This document shows, in pieces, positions 47,461-57,734 of a DNA stretch of 64,000 nt (within the stretch, counting starts at the first letter, position 1; each line of letters opens with the position of its first letter). The DNA comes from Dipylidium caninum (Eukaryota > Platyhelminthes > Cestoda > Cyclophyllidea > Dipylidiidae). The stretch spans positions 124,001 through 188,000 of the forward strand of contig QEYB01001430.1 of NCBI GenBank assembly GCA_017562135.1, written 5' to 3'. The position numbers were made by a program, and so were the translations under genes. Under the pieces are notes generated by a model, which saw nothing but the letters and a program-made list of their open reading frames with translations, made no database searches and had not been told where the DNA came from.

Positions 47461-49842
47461 TCCGACCCCTCTATTCTTCGTTCGCGCCTCCTCTACGCCG
47501 TGCTCTCCTGGCGCGTGGACAGTGGAAAGGTGGGAAGTGCGGGCGGATGAGGATGCTTTTCATCACGAGTGTGGCCACTTATGCCCGTCACAAAAGTCTC
47601 CCCCCACGTCAGCCTGGTTGTTCGCTCCTCCCCGCTCTGTCCTCCTCCCCAACTGGGAAAGCCAAGATCCCGAGCTGCTGCCAACGCATGGAGGCGATCC
47701 TCCGAGCCGGCTTTAACGGATGGCTGTGCACAGACACTTTCTCGTTCTTCGCCTCCGCCAACCTGGCCGAACGCACAGATGTTCGGCGGCACAAGCACCT
47801 CGTGGGCGTCGCTCGCGCGATCCGCCCGACTCCCGGCCCCGCGGCGGACTGCGGCGGTTGCGGTGGTGGCGGCGCCTGGGAAACGTCGTGTTGGCGTCGA
47901 GGGCGGCTTTTCGGTGGGCGGCGTCTCTCCTCACATCGACTGTGTCTGCGTTGGCATGGCAACTCCACTGCGCCGAGCGCTCCTCCGGTGGCGACGAGGG
48001 CAAAAACTCACAGGAAGACGAGTAAACATCCGCCTCGTGACAAGAAAAAGAGTAGCGGATGGGGAGACAATCTTGGGTGGACTAGTTACGAAAGATTCTT
48101 GTGCCACGGGGCAGGTGACGTCGTCGGGGGGAGGCGGTACGACATTTGGCCGGAAAAGTGAGGCTGGGGAACGGGCGGGTGGTTGCGGGTTCTTAACTGC
48201 TGCCCTGACATAAAAAAACGCGCTCCAATTGTCCGCCGCCGCGTAAAACGCCCCTCCGCGAGTCGCTCGAAGGGCTTTGGGATTTTTTCGTTGTGCGAAC
48301 GACCAGAAGCCGCTTTGAACCCTTCACTTCGTCGTGGGGGTCCTCGAGAGAGCCGACGGGCACCGCAGTCGTTCACGCCTCCAACGCGGCTCCTTCACCT
48401 CGGATCGCGTCTTTCCTCGCAGTCTGCGGTGGCGGAAGCAGCGGCAGCTCACCGCCGCAACCGGCGACGTCTGATGGAGGACTTGCGGAAGAGGCGGAAA
48501 TCGAGGCTCACGCGCCCCGCCGGTCTCGGTGACGGTGTGGAGTCGAAGAAGCGCCGTCGAAGCCCGCGACACCATCGCCTGGGTGGCCGTCCGCCCCGCG
48601 CGCAGGGCGCGTCGCCTAGGAGATTGCGTCGGCGGTTGAAAAACACCGAGGCAGAAAGGTGACTTGGGGCATCAACCGCTAGAGTGGAGGGCTGCGACTT
48701 CTCCTTCTTCGCCTCGAGGTGACGGGAAGTGGAGGAGGCCCGAGTGGCGGGGTCGCGACACCGTCACACGCCATGGGGAGCCGGTCCCGCCTCTCCGCCC
48801 CTTCGCACGCCTCGCGCCACCTCTCGGCCGCTTTCTCCTTCTCCCTCAAAAGCGACTCGCGACTGATTGACGGAGTCGAGGGAAAAAGGTAGCCCTGCGT
48901 GCGCCAGTCTCTTAAGAGCTCGCTAGGACCACCAGCAACTGAGGAGGCGTTTCGCCCCCGGGGAATCCACCAGACGCCCTCGCGCCAGCCCCCCGCCCGC
49001 CCGCCCGCCCGTTCTCCTCGCCCCGCCGTCTGGGCTCTCGAGTCAGCGCCGCAGGCAGCATTAAATTTTAAAGGTGGACCAAATAAGTCTCGCCCGTCCG
49101 CGGGAACTGGTACGGTGGACAGACGCCTCGCTCGACAACTCGCATCGTCTCGCCTCGCATGAGCAAATCGCGTCGTGCCCTCGCCTCCCCCGCTAAGCCT
49201 CATCCTGCCAAACTCTGCCGAGGCTCGCATTCGACCAGCAGCAAGCGCTTCCCTCGCACCCGCTCCGACGCCACTCCGCGCGGATGCTCGTCGCGGACCA
49301 CGCGGCGTGGACTCGGGCACACGCCCGTTTGCCCCGCGGTCTCGGAGGCCAAATGTCCGCTCGGGACTGCGTGCGGAGCTTCTCTGCCGCTCTCGTCGTT
49401 GAGAGGCGACCTGGTCGATGCGGCGAGGGAGGAGTCGCCCCCACATTATTAATTTAGGCGATTCCGCTCGCCCCAATCGTCCGCCTCTATCGCCTCGCCC
49501 ATAAAATACTCCTTTTCTTGACTGACTTATCGTTTTTTGTGTGCGAGGGTCGCAATAACGAGGGAGGTAGGGGCGATTGGCCACATATTTCGCCAGGCTA
49601 CGCAAGACAAATGGTCGTTCCCAAAGCCTCCCTCTTTTGTTTTGATCTACGAAGAGCAAGTTGGTGCGTCGTTGCGTGGCTAAGGCGACTCCCCGTCCTC
49701 CTCCGCGCCTCCACTCTTGTCCGCCGCCGCGGCAGTCGAGGGCGCTCGCACAAGCCCCCTTCGACGGCGGGTCGAGAGACCTCGTCGCCCTCGGCTTGCC
49801 CCCTCTCCCGGCAATAACCGCGTGTCAGCGGCAATTAACTTT

Positions 49843-49876
49843 CACCGCCGGCCTGTTGTCACCGCCGGCCTGTTGT
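49843..49876. repeat. Perfect 17-bp tandem duplication
   Basis: CACCGCCGGCCTGTTGT occurs twice with no spacer (49843-49859 and 49860-49876), inside the GC-rich desert. Confidence 0.95.
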
Positions 49877-50461
49877 GGCCGTCTGCCTCCCCCCGCCATC
49901 CAAACCCCCCAATCGGGGAATTCTTGGGTTTCCAGAGCGCCTACGGTCAGGATGCTTTGTAATTCGCTGCGATTGGGGCGCTTTGCTGGCCATGACCGCT
50001 CCTGAAGCACTAAATTTTCAGAAATTTGCCCATAAAATCACGCCACATGGCGGCTGAGGGAGCGGGGCGCCTCAAGTGGACACTTGTTTCTCGTGGCGGG
50101 GCTGATCCCTTTCTCCGCGAAGGACTTCGGACCGTTGGTTCAGCAGAATTGCTCCACCTCCTTTCTCCTCCGCGAGGTAGTTGGCGTTGGGCGGCGACCG
50201 CGGACACCGTTGGCGAAACATTCTTCGGACGCCCGAGCCGATCGGTCTGCACCGCTCTCGTGATGCTGCATGGTTAAATCCCAGCCCCGAACCGCTGTCC
50301 TCCTCGGACTACACCTCTGTCTTCGTTTCCCCGGTGGAGGAAGACGTCGCCCCGATTGTACAGTGCCGAGATCAGTACCAGACAGGCTCTCGTTGGCCGT
50401 CAGTGAGGCCCTTGGCATTGAAGCGATAGTCGGGTTGGGCCAGCGTTGTTTCCCCGCGTCT

Positions 50462-50491
50462 CCGAGTCGAACTCCGAGTCGAACTCCGAGG
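50462..50491. repeat. 12-bp tandem repeat, 2.5 copies
   Basis: Unit CCGAGTCGAACT repeated twice and followed by a partial third CCGAG. Confidence 0.9.
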
Positions 50492-51163
50492 CCGTCGGCA
50501 CTGGGGCCAGCGCTCTTTGCGTCCTGCGTGGTTGGACGCCACAAAAACAGGGCGGCGCGGGATTAGGAGAGGCCTCGGGGCATGCAAAATCTTAAGAACC
50601 GATCACCGGCGAAATTTGACCCCACCGACGGCCAAAAGGGTCCACATTCGGGCCGACGGGGGAAGGCTGTGTCAGGCTCTCGACTCCTTTCCATCGAGAG
50701 CATTGTGGTTCGTAGCAGATACTCATATTCCCCTCTTTTCCCTACTGCCCACTCCTTTTTGACGGTCTGAACAACAGCTCACACTTTTTGCCCGGATTTT
50801 CCCGCGAGTTCCGTTTCTCGGTCGTAAACGCCTGTGTGTCGTCCACAAAAGTGGAAGTGCCCACCGAGGGGAAGAGAAATTTACGCTTTTTGCTACCGGA
50901 AAAGCAGCCCTACTTTTGAGGTGGCAGTTGGAGGGTGACAGAGAGCGGTGAACACTAAAGTTGCGGGCGAAGGCGCCTCGTTTGTTATTCATCATCGGTG
51001 GCAGTGGCTCAGACTCCCTGATTTAGTAATTTTGGAAATGAGATTCTCAGTCAGTCCCATCGCACGCTCACAAACGCACCCGCCCGCACCGCCCTCGTCT
51101 CGCCTCGTCTTTGTGCGTCGGTTGGGCGGATGAGGAGGCGGCGTCGAAGCGTTGCCGCACGCC

Positions 51164-51210
51164 ATTGGCTGGGCTGATAACCTGACCTTTGGCTCGCGCA
51201 CTCCCATTGG
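51164..51210. promoter_or_regulatory. Paired inverted CCAAT cores in the gene desert
   Basis: GCCATTGGCTGG at 51162-51173 and CCCATTGGCTCG at 51204-51215 are 42 bp apart, with TGACCTTTGG between them and TGCGTCATTT just to the right. The pair resembles the double CCAAT of the carbonic anhydrase promoter, but I find no coding exon beside it. Confidence 0.3.
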
Positions 51211-54200
51211 CTCGTTAAAATGCGTCATTTCAACGCTTGATGGGAGACCTCAAAACGTTGGCTTCCCTGTCAGACTACCGAGTGTCCTCTGAATCGGAGG
51301 TAAGTCGTAATTGATGCGAGCCCATCGCCGCGTTTGTTCATGTCTAAACGGGACAGTCGAGGCATTTGCCTCGCAGGCGAGCGGAGCAATTCCCTCCTTC
51401 CCCCCCCCCCCACGTCACGCAGCTGAGACTGAGGGTCTTCTTCCTCTCCCGACCACCTCCCCGACAGTTGCATGCTTCTCTTGCGCGTTCCACCCGCTCT
51501 CCAGCCCGGCAGAAGGCCATATGCGCTGAAGTGGTCGACAGAAGGTCTTTCGCCTGTCCGTCAAACGATCGCATCGTTGGATGAGAGGACACTTCATGTG
51601 TCATCTCCCATTCAAAGTGATGCATATTTTGAGCAAGTTTGTATTGCACATTAGCGTTGAGGGACTGTTTCCGCGGCGTCCATGACGGGAAGCAGCCAAC
51701 GAGGCAAAAACCCGCAGACAGCGTCTCTCCTGCATGCATCGCTCGACTAACGCGTCGGCGGCCGCCCGCCTCCCTTCGCTCGCGTTGCCAACTTTGCCAG
51801 TCGGCCAGTGGCTGACACGCCTCTTTGCCAAGTGGTGACAAGCTGTCCGTGGCGGAGGGGAGTGCGGAGTCATCAACCGATCGTTGGGGAAACTGCCTGG
51901 GGGCGGCGCGGCGCCTCCCTCGTCTTCTCGTGTGTTGCGCGCAGCTACAATCCGAAAAACTTGGAGGAAGGCGACTCCCCTCGATCGGCGACGGCATTTC
52001 TCTTGGCGTCTCTTTGTTCGCCAGCCGCTTGAATGAGTGAACAGTGGCCGCGGACGAGACGACTCTCCGCCTGCCCCGCCTCAGGCAGGCGGCGCCTCAA
52101 ACCGGCTGCGATGGGGCCCGGCAGGAAGAAACGAGGAGAAAAGCCCCTCGACCGAGGCAGAATGTGATCCTTTGAGAGGCTCCCGAGACGAGGCGAGCGA
52201 GGGGAGGCACCGAAAGCGTGGGTAAATGCCCCGGCAACTCATGTTTCTTCTCTCGGGCGCGTCAACCCCCCTCGAGCGTCCCTCTCGGCGTCCCCGTCAG
52301 CGTCGTTGGGCGAGCAGTCGAGTCAGGGGCTGTTCCAGTCCCTCGGGTGGCGGCGAAGGGGACGGACTGGCACTTTAGCAAATCGCCCGACTGTTTTCCT
52401 CACAACTCGCCTCACCGCCTGCTCAAAGGGCGCGTCGAAGCTCCGCCGCCCAGCCGCAGTCCGTCCGAGCCACCACGTGTCGGCGCGTTGACGCGTCGCG
52501 GGACGAGAGGCGGGTGGAGGCGGGTCGAGAAGGGGAGGCGTCGCACCGCGCTGTCCTTCACCGCGGCCGCGAGCGCACAACGTGTTTTGATCGTTTTTGC
52601 CGTCCGGGCTTGTAAACTCCACCCGCCTCTCCTCCCCGGGGCGAAACACGCTTTTTATGGCCCCGTGTCGTGACTTCTCTCTGCCCAAATCCCCGCTGCC
52701 GTTTTAAGCGCACCCTCCGCAGTGGCAGGCCTATCTGCAGCCCGGATCAGTGGGATGGAACGAGCAAGTCGAGTGTTCGTGCGCCCAGGCCCGGGGGAAG
52801 TGAGCGCCCGTCCTCTTGGCGAGCCTGTTTCGTGCCGAAATCGGCCACACTCCGTCGCCCGTCCGTCCACCCGCCCGCCTTCTCTCTCTGAATGGGAAGC
52901 ACGGCGCGCCCAGCGCGGATGAAGATCACCGCCGCTGCTGACTGCGGAGGAAGGCAACCCGTCGGGGGTTGAGGCGCCACGAGAGCCCCTCTTCGCTCGG
53001 TCGTCGATCTGGACGTCCGAGTGCGTTCCCGCTCGGCAACACCAGTCGTGGTCCGATGTCCGCCGCGTCGCCTCCTCGGCGGCCAATGAGGCCTCACGGG
53101 AAGTCGCGAAGTGGCCTCCGTCGGGGACGAGTTCCAACGTGGAAACGCGGTCACCCCTTTGAAAGAACGAGCAACGCGGACGCAACTCAAACACTTGGAG
53201 GGGCTCGGTGTAGCCTCGGGCCAGTGCCATTGAGAGGAGCCCCGACCGAGTGGTGACGCGCCCAGAAGTTGCGAAATTTGGGATTTTTTTTAAGTAGAAC
53301 ACTCGTCTGACGGGAGGTTGGCGGTGGTCGAAGAAGACGAAAATTTTGCCTCCTTCGCACCGTCTCTTCCGCCCTGCCGAACGGTAAATCGCCTCCTCCC
53401 TCGGGCTATCCGGCCAGTTTGCTTAAGCACGAGGCTGCCTCTCGCCGATGCTGGCGTCGAGGCGCCCGGCGCCCCACTGCCGAGGGTGTCCGACTCCTGC
53501 CAAACGCCTCCGCGCCTGGCGTGAAGGAGGCTCTGCTCCGCCTCGTCGCCAGCCTCCTCAGTCCACTGTGTGCCCGCACTGACGCGTAGAATCGAACTGC
53601 GCGGTTCCACGCAGCCACCCGTTCGCCCCGCTCGACTGAATGCTCTGCTGCCGTGGCTCAGGAAAGGTTGGACGCGGAAAGGGCGACCGGAGTGGTGGAA
53701 GAGGGGCGCGGTGCACTCGGCCGATGCGGACGGTCGAGCGATTTGCGCCGCGAGGGTGCGCGCGGAGCACCGAGTGACCCGCGCTCTGCCGCCTCCTCTG
53801 CCACCGGGCACCCCGGCTTGAGGCGCAGACCAAGGGAGGGTGGCCGACGGGCGGCGGACAACGCGCTCTTCGCCCTTTTGTCGTAGGCGATTCGGTGCCT
53901 CAGCCGCCCACGCGTGTGCCTTGCACCCGCCTGCCACCGACGCCGCCGCAGCCGGCACATCAAAATCACGACAACGGCGTGGTGACAACAGGCGCTGCGA
54001 GCGCGTGTGACACCTCACGAGGCGGTGCTCGTCACAGCTGTCAACCTGTGACGCGGGCGCGCCGACACCCGTGCCGCGGCGTGGCGGTCAACGCCAGTGC
54101 TGCCATCAGGCGGCAGTCGAGGCTCTCGCGATGCCAACGGGGGCCGCGCCCCCTCTCCCCGCCCCGCTGCCCTGCTGCCCGGCCGCCGCAGTGCTCCAGC

Positions 54201-54798
54201 CAGTCGGACGGACAAAGTCGTGGTCTTGTCGACGCCTCTGCGGTCCGGCGATTCAGTTCGGAAGCGGTTTTCCAGTTTGCTGACAACCTCCTCGGCCAGG
54301 GTGGCTTGCGTAGAAGCCTCCGTCATCCCGGTTCGAGTCGTCGACCCGCGTCCCACACGGGAAAGTCTCCCGCTTTACTTTCCTCAGCATCCTCGCAGAC
54401 CGCAGCCCTCCTTCCAGGCCCCCCACGCCCTGACATCCAGTTGGGCGCAGTAAAAGCGTCCAACCGAGGCCTCACCGGCCCTCTGTCCTCCCGTCCCGCT
54501 GGCCGGCTTTTTAACGAGGTGGCCGCGATGCCGTTCTCCGCGGCCAGGCGCCCCTCGGTAGCCGGTGGACCCGAGCCGTTCGCGCCTCCTCTTTCGTCCT
54601 CTCAGCCGCGGCTGGGCGCAGCGGGAGGAGCGTTCGAGCTGCCCGCAGGTCATCCGTAATGCCACGTGGAATGGACGCACACGCACACCCACGCAGACTC
54701 GCGTGGAAGCGGTGGGAACAACCGCGGTGGCACCGGCAGCAGACGACGCCATGCCTCAGCGTTGACGTCTCTCTCTTTCTCACTTCGTCCACTTTCAG

Positions 54799-54977
54799 CT
54801 CTCGAACTACGCCGCCGCACACGCCGTTGGCCGACTTCGTCTGACCCCACGCACGTGGCGAGAAATGTCCTTCTCCGATTTCAACCGCGTTCCGCCCGCG
54901 ATCCAGATCCGCCGCGCCTCGGACTCCTCCGACCTGGTGGACAAGAACGTCGCCCTGTCGAATACCGTGGGCAAAAA
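54799..54977 (+). CDS. Candidate 5' coding exon, possibly PDE4 long-form N-terminus
   Basis: A strong acceptor (a long C/T tract ending in CACTTTCAG at 54798) and a perfect donor, GTAAGT at 54978, bracket 179 nt. In one frame it is fully open and contains an ATG at 54865. The peptide from that Met begins MSFSDFNRVPPAIQIRRASD and ends NTVGK plus two bases. Codon choice is C/G-ending and regular, unlike the chance ORFs around it. The segment before the ATG is open too, so the exon could be internal or start with a short 5'UTR. RRAS is a PKA-type site. Its phase (two bases left over) fits the exon at 61133-61372. I do not recognise the protein; the link to PDE4 is only by position. Confidence 0.42.
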
Positions 54978-57706
54978 GTAAGTGGACACCCGCCGCGCCC
55001 CCGGGCCCCGTCTGTCCATCATGTCGGGGGCTCCTTCCGCCGGCTGTCGGAGTGGCGACCGTCGTCCGGGGCAAACCTGGCCGCAGGTGGCAGCGGGTCC
55101 CGGCGATGGGGAGCGGAGAGGCGACACGCCACGCGGCGTGTCATGTCCGCACATCCTTAGTCGTCGGGCGGAGGTCAGAGGCGCTCTGACACACGCAAAC
55201 CACTTCTTTCGCCCCTCCGCCACCTCCGCCCCCTTTGCCGAGCGAAAGGACAGCCGAAACGCGGCCGAGTCTCCATCCGCCCTCCGCCACTCGTGACTCT
55301 CGTCCTCCCCTCGGCCCACGGGCCCTTGTCCGCGGCGAGCGGCTGTTCTCGTGGCGGTGGGGCAACTGAATGCCGCGCGGCCTCGTGGCACAAGCCGCCG
55401 CCGCCTCCCCACACCTGTCCGCGGTGCTGGCAGTGGCCCGCGACGCCCCGATGGCATGATAAACCAGGACACGAGTGGTGGATGAGGCTGAGATTGCGCA
55501 GGAGCCACGTGGCCACGTCACCGGGGCGGCGTGCACGCGCAGCCCATCTTGTCACGGAAACCCCACAGCCCAGACGAGCCTCCTCGTGCACGGCGAGGAA
55601 GGTCGCCGGTCGCGGCGCCGACTCTGCCCATCTTCCTCGCCCCGCCACGTGCCCAGGCTAGCGTCTATCAGCGTCGCGCCTCGAGATTGGGCTTTCACTA
55701 GGCCTCGCCGCCCACCCGAGGAGGTGGAGGCCTCGGGTCTCCCATTTTACCGCATAAAACGACTTGCAATCAGTTGGGCAAGTCGAGCGAGTGGGCGAGT
55801 AAGTGGTGCCGAGGCGGGTTGAGTCCGGGGGAGACTGAACTGGCCTTTAAGTTGGTGCCGTTTCGGCCTCCACAGCGGCAATCGGCGTCGACGAGGAGTT
55901 CTGACCCCGTCGACTGTCAACGGAGCGCTGCAGACTCCCGTCGCCGCACCTGCCGGCCATGCACTCGAACATCTCCGCCCACCCAGCCTCCGGTCGCGGT
56001 GGCTGAGCGATAAGGACGACGGTAAGAGGACGGCGACGGGGAATAACGAAAGTCGAGGACAACTCAAGGTCACTCCGCGTGAGCCAATTAGAACGCGTGG
56101 AGGCGCCGATTTGATCCTCGCGGCCCTTCGCGCGACCTGACGCAATCAGGTGAGCGAGGGGGCGCGCCGGCGCAGTAGCGGAGAGGCGACATCCTCTCAC
56201 CTCGCCGCGTGCGCTTCATTCTGCGCGCGGGTGAGCGGTTGAGTCGGGGAGTGTGCTTTGAAGGCACACGGAGAGGCTACTGACAAGCGGTGCCAAGCGT
56301 CGAGAGCGCGTCGGCGCTTCTTCACTCCACTTCTGTGTTCACGCAGCGGGCAGGGCTCGTGCGAGGGTGTCTGCGCGTGTGTGTGCCACCTCGCGTGTGT
56401 GTGCACACTCCTGGGGGCGATGTGATTGGCGCCGGGGCGGAAAAGACGCCAGCATAGAGGCGCACCCACACGCGACCGCAACACACATGCCTGACACAAA
56501 GTCGTGCGGTGCGGTGCTGTGCTGTGCGCTGCAGAGCCACCATGAGTTTTGAACGGGAGAAACGTGGATCTACCATCCTCTACTTCACTCAAAGGTCCCA
56601 GAATGACCGCCTCCTCCCGTGAGTTGCGCCTCCACTCCCCCCTCCGCCCTCTCCTTGACGCATTTGACAGCTCGGCCACGAGCGCCTCTCCCTCCCGCCT
56701 TCCACCTCCCACCTCTCACCTCTCATGCGTCCTCCCCGCCCCGCCCCGTCCGCTTTGCCCAGGCTCCGTTCCCACCAGACGAACGGCGTCTCCCCCGCCT
56801 GGCAGGGCGCGTTTCCATGCGTCTCAAGCCGCAATGTGGCCCGTCTTTCCACGTTCTGCGAGCACTCACCCTCGGTGTTTTCACTCGCCTCGTCTGTCAT
56901 TCAAACGTTGTGGTGCGGGGCGAGGCGGGCCGACAGGCGCTCCGTTTTCGGATCGCTTTGGCGCCTTTTCACCCGTTAGGCCAGCGCGTGTCCGATGTTG
57001 GGACTCAGGGGCTGCGCGTCGAACCGCTCCCGGCGGGGCTCTCGTGCCCGGGACACCGCGGCCGGGCTGCGGTGTTCGGGTGTGTGCGCTTTGTGCCGCC
57101 TCAGCGTTTCCGGCCGCCGATTTATCACGCAGAGCGGACCAGCGCACACCTCCGCCTGTGAAAGGCCTTCGCACTCTCCACGCCCCTAAGTTTAAACTGT
57201 TTACCCGATGCGCTTTGCCCACTGACTCGCAGACGCGGCGTTTCGTTGGCCGCATCTGCCGGGACGCTCCGCTCTCGCGGAGCCGCTTGGCGCGGCGGAC
57301 GGCTTTAGTTGCCCGCACTGTGGACGGCCGAGTTCCTCGTCTCCGTGGCGACCGGCCGGTTCGGGCGGCGACGGCCTGCTCGTCAGCCACACCAACCATG
57401 CCGCACACGCCCGGTGCTTCTTTTTTGTCCATGGGTGACATTTATTTCGCCAATTTTGCCCATATTTTGGGGACATGTGACAATCGGAGGGCGGCGTGGC
57501 CATCGTCTCCGGGCATTTGCCTGTCTCCATCCGCTAACGCGCTCTCCGTCCCGTCCGACTGCTCGCCACCGCGTCTCCGCAGCAAGGCCTCCTCTTCCAA
57601 CTCTCTTGTCTGCCTTCAGTTCGGCCCAAACCTGTTTCTGCCGTGCGACATCGACTTGAATTGAGGCATTCACCCGCCTTCCGCCGTCCCCGAGGCAGCA
57701 GATAAC

Positions 57707-57734
57707 CTCCTCCTCCTCCTCCTTCTCCTCCTCG
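57707..57734. repeat. (CTC)n microsatellite
   Basis: About nine CTC triplets with one CTT interruption. Confidence 0.85.

Larger units (their letters stand above)
30957..54798. other. GC- and CpG-rich gene desert
   Basis: About 24 kb with no coding exon I can support. The very high GC content removes stop codons and produces long ORFs on both strands (for example 44267-45385 minus, 48679-49659 minus, 47145-48161 plus). Their translations are Arg/Ala/Pro/Ser-rich, overlap one another, lack domains and lack splice partners. The stretch contains short tandem repeats, many ATTGG/CCAAT cores, and scattered AT-rich micro-islands. Functionally it could be the upstream regulatory region of the gene at 54.8-63.5 kb. 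Confidence 0.55.

Noticed and set aside
47145..48161. 338-codon ORF on the plus strand
   Set aside because: Runs through the compound CCT/CCCCCG repeat and has no recognisable domain.
48679..49659. 326-codon ORF on the minus strand
   Set aside because: Arg/Ala/Gly-rich chance frame in GC-rich DNA.
56549..57664. 371-codon ORF on the plus strand
   Set aside because: GC-driven open frame with no motif, no regular codon pattern and several overlapping antisense ORFs.
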